Shown piece by piece: positions 1-5,988 of a DNA stretch of 6,984 bases (position 1 is the first letter of the stretch; each line of letters begins with the position of its first letter). Position numbers and translations under genes: made by a program. Origin of the DNA: an uncultured Amaricoccus sp. (GTDB taxonomy: Bacteria; Pseudomonadota; Alphaproteobacteria; Rhodobacterales; Rhodobacteraceae). The notes under the pieces were generated by a model, which saw nothing but the letters and a program-made list of their open reading frames with translations, was not told where the DNA came from and did no database searches. The stretch is from positions 1 through 6,984 of the forward strand of contig NZ_CALLYO010000565.1 in the NCBI RefSeq assembly GCF_937858865.1, read 5' to 3'.

Positions 1-56
1 GGGGCTGGAAAGCGGCCATACGAATTGCGGCCGTGAGCGGAGGTTGATGCGGGGTT

Positions 57-85
57 GCATGGGGCGCAGGCGTGCGGCCCCATGC
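57..85 (-). terminator. GC-rich hairpin after the ABC importer operon (possible terminator)
   Basis: Bases 57-64 (GCATGGGG) are perfectly complementary to 78-85 (CCCCATGC). The stem continues with 65-68 (CGCA) pairing 73-76 (TGCG), leaving one bulged base at 77 and a 4-nt loop, so about 12 base pairs in all. It lies 14 nt beyond the stop of the binding-protein gene, the last gene of the leftward operon, where a terminator would be expected. No run of T follows it on the minus strand, so it is not a canonical intrinsic terminator. It could also act as a 3' stabilising hairpin. Confidence 0.5.
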
Positions 86-98
86 GGCTTCGGGAGGG

Positions 99-1070
99 TC
101 AGAGGAGGCCGTTGGCCTTCAGGATCTCGTCGGCGTTCTCCTTGGTGACGGTCAGGGTGTCGAGGACGACGGTCTTCGGCACCTCCTCGCCGTTCAGGTG
201 CTTCAGCGCCTGGCGCAGGCCCTCGGCGCCCGGGGTCGCGTAGAGGAAGGTGGCGGCCAGCTCGCCGTTGTGGACCCACATCACCCCCTCGCCCGGCAGC
301 GCGTCGATGCCGATGAAGAGGATGTCCTGCTCGCGGCCGACGTCCTTGGCGGCCAGGTAGGCGCCGTAGGCCATCGGGTCGTTGTGGCCGTAGACGAGGT
401 CGATGTCCTCGTTGGAGCGCAGCGCGGTGGCCATGATGTCGTAGGCCTGGTCCTGCTTCCAGTCGCCGGACTGCTCGTTGAGCAGGTACTTGATGCCCGG
501 CTCCTTGTCGGTGAACTCGTGGAAGCCGTCGTGGCGGTCGTGCGCCGGCTGGGTGCCCATGCCGCCCCAGATCTCGACGACGTTGCCGGCCGCCTTGCCG
601 GGGCCGCCGAGGGCGTTGACGGTCCATTCGCCCGCCGCCTTGCCGATCAGCACGTTGTCGCCGCCGACGAACTGGGTGTAGCGGTCGGTGTCGACGTTGC
701 GGTCGAGGACGAAAACCGGGATGCCGGCGTCGATCGCCTGCTCGACAACGCCGGTCAGGCCGGCCGATTCCTTCGGCGAGATCAGGAGGGCGTCGACCTC
801 CTGGCGGATCAGGTTCTCGACGTCGGCGACCTGCTTCTCGGTGCGGTCCTCGCCGTCGGTGATGATAAGCTCGACCTCGGGGTGCTTCTCGGCCTCGGCG
901 ATGATGTCCTTGTTGAACTGGGCCCGCCACGGCTCGATGGTCGTGGCCTGGCTGAAGCCGATCGTCCACTTCTTGTCCTGCGCCCGGGCCATTCCCGCGG
1001 GCAGGTAGGCGGTGACGGTCAGGCCCGCCACGGTGGCGCCGGCCACCTGGATGAATTCACGACGTTTCAT
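99..1070 (-). CDS. Sugar ABC transporter periplasmic substrate-binding protein (ribose/galactofuranose type)
   Basis: Encodes a 323-residue periplasmic sugar-binding protein that would deliver substrate to the permease and ATPase encoded just upstream. Residues 1-31 form a signal peptide with a twin-arginine-like motif (KRREFIQ, residues 2-8), a hydrophobic stretch and an ARA-Q cleavage site near residue 30. There is no lipobox cysteine. The mature part has the two-lobe family-1 binding-protein pattern. Likely ligand contacts, judged from the family, are W48/R49, D124/R125 (VLDR), R179, N230/D231 (HND) and D256 (GID). The text resembles E. coli YtfQ (IGFSQ near the N-terminus, SGDWKQDQ around 201-208, VYGHND), more than RbsB. 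The start at 1070 is chosen over an in-frame ATG at 1085 because GGAGGGAG lies 5 nt upstream of it. The gene begins inside the last codons of the permease gene (14-nt overlap). Family assignment is firm; the sugar is unknown. Confidence 0.93.
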   Translation of the reverse strand: MKRREFIQVAGATVAGLTVTAYLPAGMARAQDKKWTIGFSQATTIEPWRAQFNKDIIAEAEKHPEVELIITDGEDRTEKQVADVENLIRQEVDALLISPKESAGLTGVVEQAIDAGIPVFVLDRNVDTDRYTQFVGGDNVLIGKAAGEWTVNALGGPGKAAGNVVEIWGGMGTQPAHDRHDGFHEFTDKEPGIKYLLNEQSGDWKQDQAYDIMATALRSNEDIDLVYGHNDPMAYGAYLAAKDVGREQDILFIGIDALPGEGVMWVHNGELAATFLYATPGAEGLRQALKHLNGEEVPKTVVLDTLTVTKENADEILKANGLL

Positions 1071-2364
1071 TTGCGCTCCCTCCATAGCGGCGAGGTTCGG
1101 TCTCGCCTTCCGGCGGCTCTCTGGTCGCCGGATCTCCGCGCGCCCGGTTGAGGCGCAGGTTCCCGAGGATTTCGCCGAGGTTGCGCTCCTGCAGGAGCAC
1201 GGTGCCGACGATGATGAGACCCTTCAGCACGAGCTGGAGGTTCGAGTTGATGTTGTGGAGCTGCAGCAGGTTCGACAGCAGCCCGAAGATGAGGACGCCG
1301 GCGAAGGTGCCGGCGATGCTGCCCCGCCCGCCCATCAGGCTGGTGCCGCCGATGACGACGGCGGCGATGGCGTCGAGCTCGAGGCCGGTGCCGGCGTCCG
1401 GCTTGCCCTGGCGGTACTGCGCCACGAAGAGGACGGCGGCGACGCCGGCGAGCATGCCCTGGACGGCGTAGGTGACGATCTTGGTGCCGTTCACGTCGAT
1501 GCCGGAGAGGCGCGCGGCCTCCTCGTTGCCGCCGATGGCGTAGAGGTAGCGGCCGAAGGAGGTGAAGCGCAGCACGGCGCCGTAGATGACGACCGCGGCG
1601 AGGAAGAAGAGGCCGGGGACCGGGACGATGCCCCAGACGAGGCTCCTCAGGACGTCGAAGCCGGCGACCGCGTTCGAGCCGGTGTAGACCGGCAGGACGG
1701 CGTTGTTCTGGCCGGCGGTGAGGCGGGCGAGGCCGAGGGCGGTCACCATCATCGCCAGGGTGACGATGAAGGGCTGCAGCCGCCCGCCGACGATGACGAT
1801 GCCGTTGATCGCCCCGAAGAGCAGGCCGACCGCGGGAGTGACGAGGAGGACGCCGAGGACGCCGAACTTCGTCGCGACCTGCGGGATGGTGAACCAGAGG
1901 ACGAGCGCCGCGGCGGCGGCGCCCGCGGCGAGGGGGAGGAGGGTGCCGCGGGTCATGTCGAGGCGCCTCTCGTCGCGGCGGCCGACGCTGCCGGTGGCGG
2001 CCATGCTGCGGAAGAGGAAGCGGGTGAGGGCGGCGAAGACGACGAGGGCGGTGAGCGCGAGCGCCGGAACGCCCATGGCGGCGGCCGGCGTCCAGCCGGG
2101 GACGGTCAGGAGCATGGCGCAGACGACCGAGCAGAGCGCCATGATCGAGCCGACTGAGAGGTCGATGCCGGCGGTCAGGATCACCGCGGTCATGCCGGTG
2201 GCGATGAGGCCGGTGATCGAGACCTGGCGCAGCACGTCGAGGAGGTTGCCGTAGGAGAGGAAGATGTTGTTGCCCTTGGACGAGACGGGCGAGGTGAGGA
2301 CGCCGATCAGGAAGATGGCGGCGAGGCCCCACCAGAGCTTGCTGCGGGCGACGAGGCTCCACAT
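1057..2364 (-). CDS. Sugar ABC transporter permease, CUT2 (RbsC/XylH-like), enlarged
   Basis: Encodes a 435-residue inner-membrane permease that forms the channel of the importer, presumably as a homodimer. Family marks include TAGIDLSVGSIMAL at 64-77, INGIVIVGGRLQPFIVTLAMM at 186-206, and the cytoplasmic coupling-loop region FGRYLYAIGGNEEAARLSGI at 270-289. GGTSLMGGRGSIAGTFAGVLI at 339-359 is also typical. About ten hydrophobic segments can be seen. It is roughly 100 residues longer than RbsC (about 320). The extra part is a mid-protein block at about 95-165, with two further hydrophobic stretches around a charged loop (119-140, GRRDERR), and a hydrophilic tail at about 405-435. XylH-type permeases are also longer than RbsC. 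The ATG at 2362-2364 shares its A with the stop of the ATPase gene (TGATG), so translation is probably coupled. The frame stays open upstream to 3357, but that part is an Arg/Pro-rich shadow of the ATPase gene. Confidence 0.93.
   Translation of the reverse strand: MWSLVARSKLWWGLAAIFLIGVLTSPVSSKGNNIFLSYGNLLDVLRQVSITGLIATGMTAVILTAGIDLSVGSIMALCSVVCAMLLTVPGWTPAAAMGVPALALTALVVFAALTRFLFRSMAATGSVGRRDERRLDMTRGTLLPLAAGAAAAALVLWFTIPQVATKFGVLGVLLVTPAVGLLFGAINGIVIVGGRLQPFIVTLAMMVTALGLARLTAGQNNAVLPVYTGSNAVAGFDVLRSLVWGIVPVPGLFFLAAVVIYGAVLRFTSFGRYLYAIGGNEEAARLSGIDVNGTKIVTYAVQGMLAGVAAVLFVAQYRQGKPDAGTGLELDAIAAVVIGGTSLMGGRGSIAGTFAGVLIFGLLSNLLQLHNINSNLQLVLKGLIIVGTVLLQERNLGEILGNLRLNRARGDPATREPPEGETEPRRYGGSANETS
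1076..1083 (-). promoter_or_regulatory. Ribosome binding site of the binding-protein gene
   Basis: On the minus strand GGAGGGAG sits 5 nt before the ATG at 1070 and lies inside the permease coding sequence. It decides the start: the in-frame ATG at 1085 overlaps this motif and has no comparable one upstream. This strong site may let the binding protein be made in excess of the membrane parts. Confidence 0.7.
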
Positions 2365-3902
2365 CAGGAGGCGGCCCTGAGCGGGGCGGCGAGGTGCATG
2401 ATCGCCTCCTCGCTGGCCTCGGCGCGGGTGAGCTCGCCGGTCTTGCGGCCCTGGGCCATGACCAGGATGCGGTCGGCGAGGAGGAGGAGCTCGGGCAGCT
2501 CGGAGGAGACCATCAGGATGGCGAGGCCCTCGGCGGCGAGGGCGCGGATCAGCGCGTAGATCTCCTGCTTGGCGCCGACGTCGATGCCGCGGGTGGGCTC
2601 GTCGAGGAGGAGGACGCGGGGCGCGGTGGCGAGCCACTTGCCGATGACGACCTTCTGCTGATTGCCGCCGGAGAGGGTGGCGGTCGGCTGCTCGATGCCG
2701 GAGCAGCGCACGCCGAGGCGGCGGACGGTGTCGATGGCGACCGCGGCCTCGCCGGCCGGGCGGCGGATGCCGAAGCGGGAGATGCACGGCAGGGAGGGAA
2801 GGGCGACGTTCTCGCGGATCGAGGAGTCGAGGAGCAGGCCCTCGCCCTTGCGGTCCTCGGTGACGAGCGCGATGCCGAGGCGGCGGGCGGCGCGCGGCGA
2901 GGGGATCTCGACCGGGCGGCCGTCGAGGTGGATCCGGCCGGAGGCCCGGCCGGGGGAGGCGCCGAAGAGGGTCTCGAGGATCTCGGTGCGGCCCGAGCCG
3001 AGCAGGCCGCCAATGCCGAGGACCTCGCCGGCGTGGAGGTCGAGGTCGACGCCGTGCAGGATCCGGCGCCAGCCGCGGCGGCCGGGGACCTCGAGGCCGA
3101 GGTTGCGGACGGAGAGGACGACGGGGCCTTTCGTCGCGGCCTCGGGCGGGCGGGCGGCGGTGTCGCGGCCAACCATGGCGGAGATGAGGCGGTCGCGCGA
3201 CATCTCGGCGATCGGGGCGGTGAGGACATGGCGGCCGTCGCGCAGCACGGTGACGCGGTGGGCGAGGTCCATCACCTCCTCGATGCGATGGGAGATGTAG
3301 ACGATGCCGACGCCCTCGGCGGCGAGCTGGCGGACGATGCGGAAGAGGCGTTCGCATTCCGCCGGGGAGAGGGCGGAGGTAGGCTCGTCCATGATGAGGA
3401 TGCGGGCCTCGAGCGAGAGGGCCTTGGCGATCTCGACCAGCTGCTGCTCGCCCATGCGCAGGCCGGCGACGCGGGCGTCGGGGTCGAGGTCGATGCCGAG
3501 GCGGGCGAGGAGGGTGCGGGCGGCGGCGGACATGGCGCGGCGGTCGAGGAGGAGGCCGGCGCGGAGCGGCTCGCGGCCGAGGAAGATGTTGGCGGCGACG
3601 CTGAGCTCGGGGACGAGGTTCAACTCCTGGTGGATGATGGCGATGCCGGCGCGCTCGGCGTCGCGGACGGAGCCGATGGCGACCGGCGTGCCGTCGATCA
3701 GGATGTCTCCGGCGTCGGCGGGCTGGACGCCGGAGAGGATCTTCATCAGCGTCGACTTGCCGGCGCCGTTCTCGCCCATCAGCGCGTGGATTTCGCCGGC
3801 GCGGAGGTCGAAGTCGACCTGGTCGAGCGCGGTGACGCCGGCGAAGCGCTTGGTGATGCGCAGGGCGCGCAGCAGCGTCGCGGATTGCTCTCGGCTGGTC
3901 AT
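2364..3902 (-). CDS. Sugar ABC transporter ATP-binding protein with two ATPase domains (RbsA/MglA family)
   Basis: Encodes a 512-residue cytoplasmic ATPase that powers the importer; about 500 residues is normal for this family. Domain 1 (about 8-250) has Walker A GENGAGKST at 43-51, a Q-loop region around HQELN (91-95), a signature region GLRMGEQQ at 147-154, Walker B ILIMDEP at 168-174 and the switch histidine H205 (YISHR). Domain 2 (about 260-505) has a Walker A lacking the usual lysine (GLLGSGRTE, 299-307), signature LSGGNQQK at 410-417 and Walker B VLLLDEP at 430-436, with no switch histidine (MVSSEL). This asymmetry is normal for CUT2 ATPases. In domain 1 the usual signature serine is replaced by arginine (R149). 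The start at 3902 is preceded by GGGGAGGA with a 10-nt gap. An upstream in-frame ATG at 4010 would add 36 non-homologous residues and run through the control region. It is the first gene of the operon, transcribed divergently from the alpha-glucosidase gene. The substrate cannot be read from this subunit. Confidence 0.95.
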   Translation of the reverse strand: MTSREQSATLLRALRITKRFAGVTALDQVDFDLRAGEIHALMGENGAGKSTLMKILSGVQPADAGDILIDGTPVAIGSVRDAERAGIAIIHQELNLVPELSVAANIFLGREPLRAGLLLDRRAMSAAARTLLARLGIDLDPDARVAGLRMGEQQLVEIAKALSLEARILIMDEPTSALSPAECERLFRIVRQLAAEGVGIVYISHRIEEVMDLAHRVTVLRDGRHVLTAPIAEMSRDRLISAMVGRDTAARPPEAATKGPVVLSVRNLGLEVPGRRGWRRILHGVDLDLHAGEVLGIGGLLGSGRTEILETLFGASPGRASGRIHLDGRPVEIPSPRAARRLGIALVTEDRKGEGLLLDSSIRENVALPSLPCISRFGIRRPAGEAAVAIDTVRRLGVRCSGIEQPTATLSGGNQQKVVIGKWLATAPRVLLLDEPTRGIDVGAKQEIYALIRALAAEGLAILMVSSELPELLLLADRILVMAQGRKTGELTRAEASEEAIMHLAAPLRAAS

Positions 3903-3958
3903 GCCAGCGGCATCCTCCCCGTGCCGCCGCTCCCTCTCGCGGAGAGTCGGCCGCCGGC

Positions 3959-3988
3959 AGGCTAGGGCGGGAGGCGTGGGGCGGTCAA
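3959..3988 (-). promoter_or_regulatory. Possible sigma-70-like promoter for the ABC importer operon
   Basis: On the minus strand TTGACC (3988-3983) matches five of six bases of the -35 consensus. After an 18-nt spacer comes TAGCCT (3964-3959), a weak -10 with matches at positions 1, 2 and 6. The gap to the ATPase start codon would allow a leader of about 50 nt. This is a motif match in GC-rich DNA, so it is tentative. Confidence 0.3.
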
Positions 3989-4006
3989 GGAAGCGCGAAC
4001 CCGCTG

Positions 4007-4026
4007 GCAATCCGATTCCGGATTGC
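4007..4026. promoter_or_regulatory. Inverted repeat in the divergent control region (candidate operator)
   Basis: GCAATCCG (4007-4014) and CGGATTGC (4019-4026) are perfect inverted 8-bp arms separated by ATTC. The repeat lies between two divergent transcription units, 46 nt before the alpha-glucosidase start codon and about 19 nt upstream of the proposed -35 of the ABC operon. That is a suitable place for a dimeric repressor or activator serving both directions. An 8-bp palindrome (CGCTAGCG, 4026-4033) follows directly and shares one base. I do not recognise the arms as the site of a named regulator. Confidence 0.45.
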
Positions 4027-4059
4027 GCTAGCGTCCGGCGAAGGCCGGCGGGCTTTTCA

Positions 4060-4064
4060 GGGAG
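4060..4064 (+). promoter_or_regulatory. Ribosome binding site for the TTG-started alpha-glucosidase gene
   Basis: GGGAG ends 7 nt before the TTG at 4072. An ATG at 4065 directly abuts this motif but is in another frame and far too close to be used. A TGA at 4066-4068, in the alpha-glucosidase frame, rules out any upstream start, so the TTG with this site is the best choice. Confidence 0.6.
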
Positions 4065-4071
4065 ATGAGGC

Positions 4072-5712
4072 TTGGTCGTTCCGCAGATCGTCAGGCTGCC
4101 CGCGGACCCCGACTGGTGGCGGGGGGCGGTGATCTACCAGATCTATCCGCGCTCGTTCCAGGACTCGAACGCGGACGGCATCGGGGACCTGGCCGGGATC
4201 ATCCACCGGCTGCCCTATGTGGCGAGCCTCGGGGTGGACGCGATCTGGATCTCGCCCTTCTTCCCCTCGCCGATGCTCGACTTCGGCTACGACGTGATGA
4301 ACTACCGCGACGTCGATCCGATGTTCGGGACCATCGCCGACTTCGAGGCGCTGATCGAGCGGGCGCACGAGCTGGGGCTCCGGGTGATGATCGATCTGGT
4401 GCTGTCGCATACGTCGGACCAGCACCGGTGGTTCCGGGAGAGCCGGTCGAGCCGGGACAATCCGAAGGCCGACTGGTACGTCTGGGCGGACGCGAAGCCG
4501 GACGGGACGGCGCCGAACAACTGGCTGTCGATCTTCGGCGGGCCGGGGTGGGAGTGGGACAGCGAGCGGTTGCAGTACTACCAGCACAATTTCCTCAAGG
4601 AGCAGCCGGACCTGAACTTCCACGAGCCGGAGGTGCAGGAGGAGCTCTTGGCGGTGGCGCGCTTCTGGCTGGAGCGGGGGGTGGACGGGTTCCGGCTCGA
4701 CACGATCAACTTCTACTTCTGCGACGCCGAGCGGAGGGACAATCCGGTGCTGCCGGTGGAGCTGCGCGACTATTCGACGGCGCCGGCGGTGAACCCCTAC
4801 AACTGGCAGGAGCATCTCTACGACAAGAGCCGGCCGGAGATGATTCCCTTCCTGCGCCGGTTCCGGGCGGTGATGAGCGAGTTCGGCGACATCGCGGCGG
4901 TGGGCGAGGTGGGGGATGCCCAGCGCGGGATGGAGATCATGGGGGAATATACCCGCGGCGACGACCTGATGCAGATGTGCTACGCCTTCGAGTTCCTCTC
5001 GCCGGATGCGCCGAGCGGGCGGCGGGTGGGGCAGGTGCTCAGGCGGTTCGCGCAGGTGGCCTCGGACGGGTGGGCCTGCTGGGCCTTCTCGAACCACGAC
5101 GTGGAGCGGCACGCGACGCGCTGGCGGATGGAGGAGCCGGAGCTCCGGGTCTATCTCGCGCTCATCCTGTCGCTGCGGGGGTCGGTCTGCCTCTATCAGG
5201 GGGAGGAGCTGGGGCTGACCGAGGCCTATGTGCCGTTCGAGGAGCTGCAGGACCCCTACGGCAAGCGGTTCTGGCCGAAGTTCCGCGGGCGGGACGGGTG
5301 CCGGACGCCGATGCCGTGGCTGGCCGACAACAGCTATGCCGGCTTCAGCGACGTGCGGCCCTGGCTGCCGGTGGCGCCGGAGCACGTGCTGCGGGCGGTC
5401 AGCGTGCAGGAGGGCGAGCCGGAGTCGATGCTGAACTTCTACCGGCGGATGCTGGCCTGGCGGAAGGCGCGGCCGGCGCTCGCCAAGGGGGGGTTCGCGC
5501 TGCAGGAGACCTCGGACAGCCTGATCTCCTACGTGCGGACGCTGGGGGCGGAGTCGGTCTTCTGCGCCTTCAATCTCGGGCCCGATCCGATCGTCGCGAC
5601 GCTGCCCGAGGGGGCGTGGCGGATGATCGAGGACACCGGTTTCGCCGGCGCCATCGTCGGGCGGCAGGTCGAGCTGCCGCCCTTCCAGGCGGTCTTCGCA
5701 GAGGCAGGGTGA
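4072..5712 (+). CDS. aglA: GH13 alpha-glucosidase, AglA type
   Basis: Encodes a 546-residue glycoside hydrolase expected to release glucose from the non-reducing end of short alpha-glucosides (maltose, sucrose and similar). There is no signal peptide, so it should act in the cytoplasm on imported sugar. The GH13 (beta/alpha)8 barrel motifs are complete: DLVLSH at 108-113, QPDLN at 178-182, GFRLD at 206-210 with nucleophile D210, acid/base E279 (VGEV), and SNHD at 340-343 with D343. The N-terminal WWRGAVIYQIYPRSFQDSN (16-34) and the C-terminal PPFQAVFAE match Sinorhizobium AglA and Halomonas HaG as I remember them. T211 follows the nucleophile, where alpha-1,4-acting enzymes have Thr or Ala and alpha-1,6-acting ones have Val. 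The length is normal for the family. The start is TTG, with a ribosome site 7 nt upstream. Rhizobial aglA lies with a CUT1 alpha-glucoside importer; here the divergent neighbour is a CUT2 importer. Family and cytoplasmic role are firm; the main substrate is inferred. Confidence 0.95.
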   Translation: MVVPQIVRLPADPDWWRGAVIYQIYPRSFQDSNADGIGDLAGIIHRLPYVASLGVDAIWISPFFPSPMLDFGYDVMNYRDVDPMFGTIADFEALIERAHELGLRVMIDLVLSHTSDQHRWFRESRSSRDNPKADWYVWADAKPDGTAPNNWLSIFGGPGWEWDSERLQYYQHNFLKEQPDLNFHEPEVQEELLAVARFWLERGVDGFRLDTINFYFCDAERRDNPVLPVELRDYSTAPAVNPYNWQEHLYDKSRPEMIPFLRRFRAVMSEFGDIAAVGEVGDAQRGMEIMGEYTRGDDLMQMCYAFEFLSPDAPSGRRVGQVLRRFAQVASDGWACWAFSNHDVERHATRWRMEEPELRVYLALILSLRGSVCLYQGEELGLTEAYVPFEELQDPYGKRFWPKFRGRDGCRTPMPWLADNSYAGFSDVRPWLPVAPEHVLRAVSVQEGEPESMLNFYRRMLAWRKARPALAKGGFALQETSDSLISYVRTLGAESVFCAFNLGPDPIVATLPEGAWRMIEDTGFAGAIVGRQVELPPFQAVFAEAG

Positions 5713-5742
5713 GCGTCGCGCACACCCGCGCACGTGTGCCCA

Positions 5743-5775
5743 CCCGGCAACCATATGGAATCACGGGAATTTTTT
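5743..5775 (+). terminator. Possible intrinsic terminator after the alpha-glucosidase gene
   Basis: CCCG (5743-5746) can pair with CGGG (5764-5767), and inside them CCATATGG (5751-5758) is a perfect palindrome. The result is an interrupted, weak stem. A run of six T (5770-5775) follows closely on the plus strand, 58 nt after the stop codon. A second small hairpin precedes it (GCACAC 5720-5725 with GTGTGC 5734-5739). The T-run and position favour termination; the weak stem argues against it. Confidence 0.35.
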
Positions 5776-5778
5776 CGC

Positions 5779-5798
5779 GTATAGACGTTGTATAGACG
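5779..5798. promoter_or_regulatory. Tandem 9-bp direct repeat, candidate GntR/HutC-type operator pair
   Basis: GTATAGACG occurs at 5779-5787 and again at 5790-5798, an 11-bp period or about one helical turn. Both copies contain GTATAGAC, which fits the HutC-subfamily GntR consensus as I remember it (GTNTANAC, or the longer NyGTMTAKACNy), and both also fit the flanking positions. The pair lies in the AT-rich gap about 190 nt upstream of the kinase-zwf unit. The TATAGA cores could instead be -10 elements, but I see no convincing -35 at the right distance. Confidence 0.4.
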
Positions 5799-5855
5799 CA
5801 TGGCGCGGCGAATTGCCGGGCGGCGTGAAGTAGCTGTTGAATTTCTCACGTGGAT

Positions 5856-5865
5856 TGATTAATCA
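5856..5865. promoter_or_regulatory. 10-bp palindrome upstream of the sugar kinase gene
   Basis: TGATTAATCA is a perfect 10-bp palindrome at the right edge of the AT-rich patch. TTGAAT (5837-5842) lies upstream and ATTAAT (5858-5863) overlaps the palindrome, giving a possible but tightly spaced (15 nt) promoter. A regulator bound here would cover such a -10 box. Either reading is weak without other evidence. Confidence 0.25.
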
Positions 5866-5870
5866 GGCGG

Positions 5871-5899
5871 GCGCCGGCCGGGCCCGGGGATGCCGGCGC
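5871..5899 (+). repeat. GC hairpin in the leader of the sugar kinase gene
   Basis: GCGCCGGC (5871-5878) pairs perfectly with GCCGGCGC (5892-5899) across a 13-nt loop. The left arm sequence occurs again within a 12-bp repeat (5871-5882 and 5961-5972), the second copy ending 4 nt before the ribosome site. The right arm could therefore pair with either copy. This gives two exclusive folds if the region is transcribed. In DNA this GC-rich such matches arise readily by chance. Confidence 0.3.
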
Positions 5900-5976
5900 G
5901 CGGAAGCGGGCCTTGCGCCGGGCCGGGGGTCGGATCATGTCTGGACCGGGGCGACAGCGCGCGCCGGCCGGGGCCT

Positions 5977-5982
5977 GGAGGG
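5977..5982 (+). promoter_or_regulatory. Ribosome binding site of the sugar kinase gene
   Basis: GGAGGG lies 6 nt before the ATG at 5989. It decides the start: an in-frame ATG at 5890 would add 33 Gly/Pro/Arg-rich residues with no family resemblance and has no comparable site. Confidence 0.75.
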
Positions 5983-5988
5983 CCGTCG

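Noticed and set aside
99..1070. Assignment of the importer as the Sinorhizobium fructose system FrcBCA, suggested by the nearby fructokinase
   Set aside because: The binding protein resembles YtfQ more than FrcB as I remember it, and the gene order differs, so no fructose-specific name is given.
2365..3357. Upstream extension of the permease frame, which could look like a fusion of about 330 extra residues
   Set aside because: The extension is Arg/Pro/His-rich and overlaps the ATPase gene in another frame. The permease has its own ATG at the ATPase stop.
72..3965. Long plus-strand open frames of roughly 360, 380 and 520 codons opposite the ABC importer genes
   Set aside because: Their products are low-complexity (Ala/Asp/Glu/Gly-rich) with no recognisable domain, and lie exactly opposite well-supported genes. 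GC-rich codon bias produces such antisense frames.
3903..4010. In-frame upstream start for the ATPase, adding 36 residues
   Set aside because: The extension has no similarity to the family and runs through the divergent control region. The ATG at 3902 has its own ribosome site.
4057..5754. Minus-strand open frame of 565 codons opposite the alpha-glucosidase
   Set aside because: The product is a Pro/Arg/Val/His-rich low-complexity string with no domain, opposite a gene with complete GH13 motifs.
4065..5795. Plus-strand frame from the ATG at 4065, overlapping the alpha-glucosidase
   Set aside because: The product is Ala/Gly/Arg-rich without motifs, and the ATG touches the ribosome site. The GH13 motifs are all in the frame starting at 4072.
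5890..5988. In-frame upstream start for the sugar kinase, adding 33 residues
   Set aside because: The extra residues are Gly/Pro/Arg-rich, unlike any kinase N-terminus, and the GGAGGG site supports the ATG at 5989.
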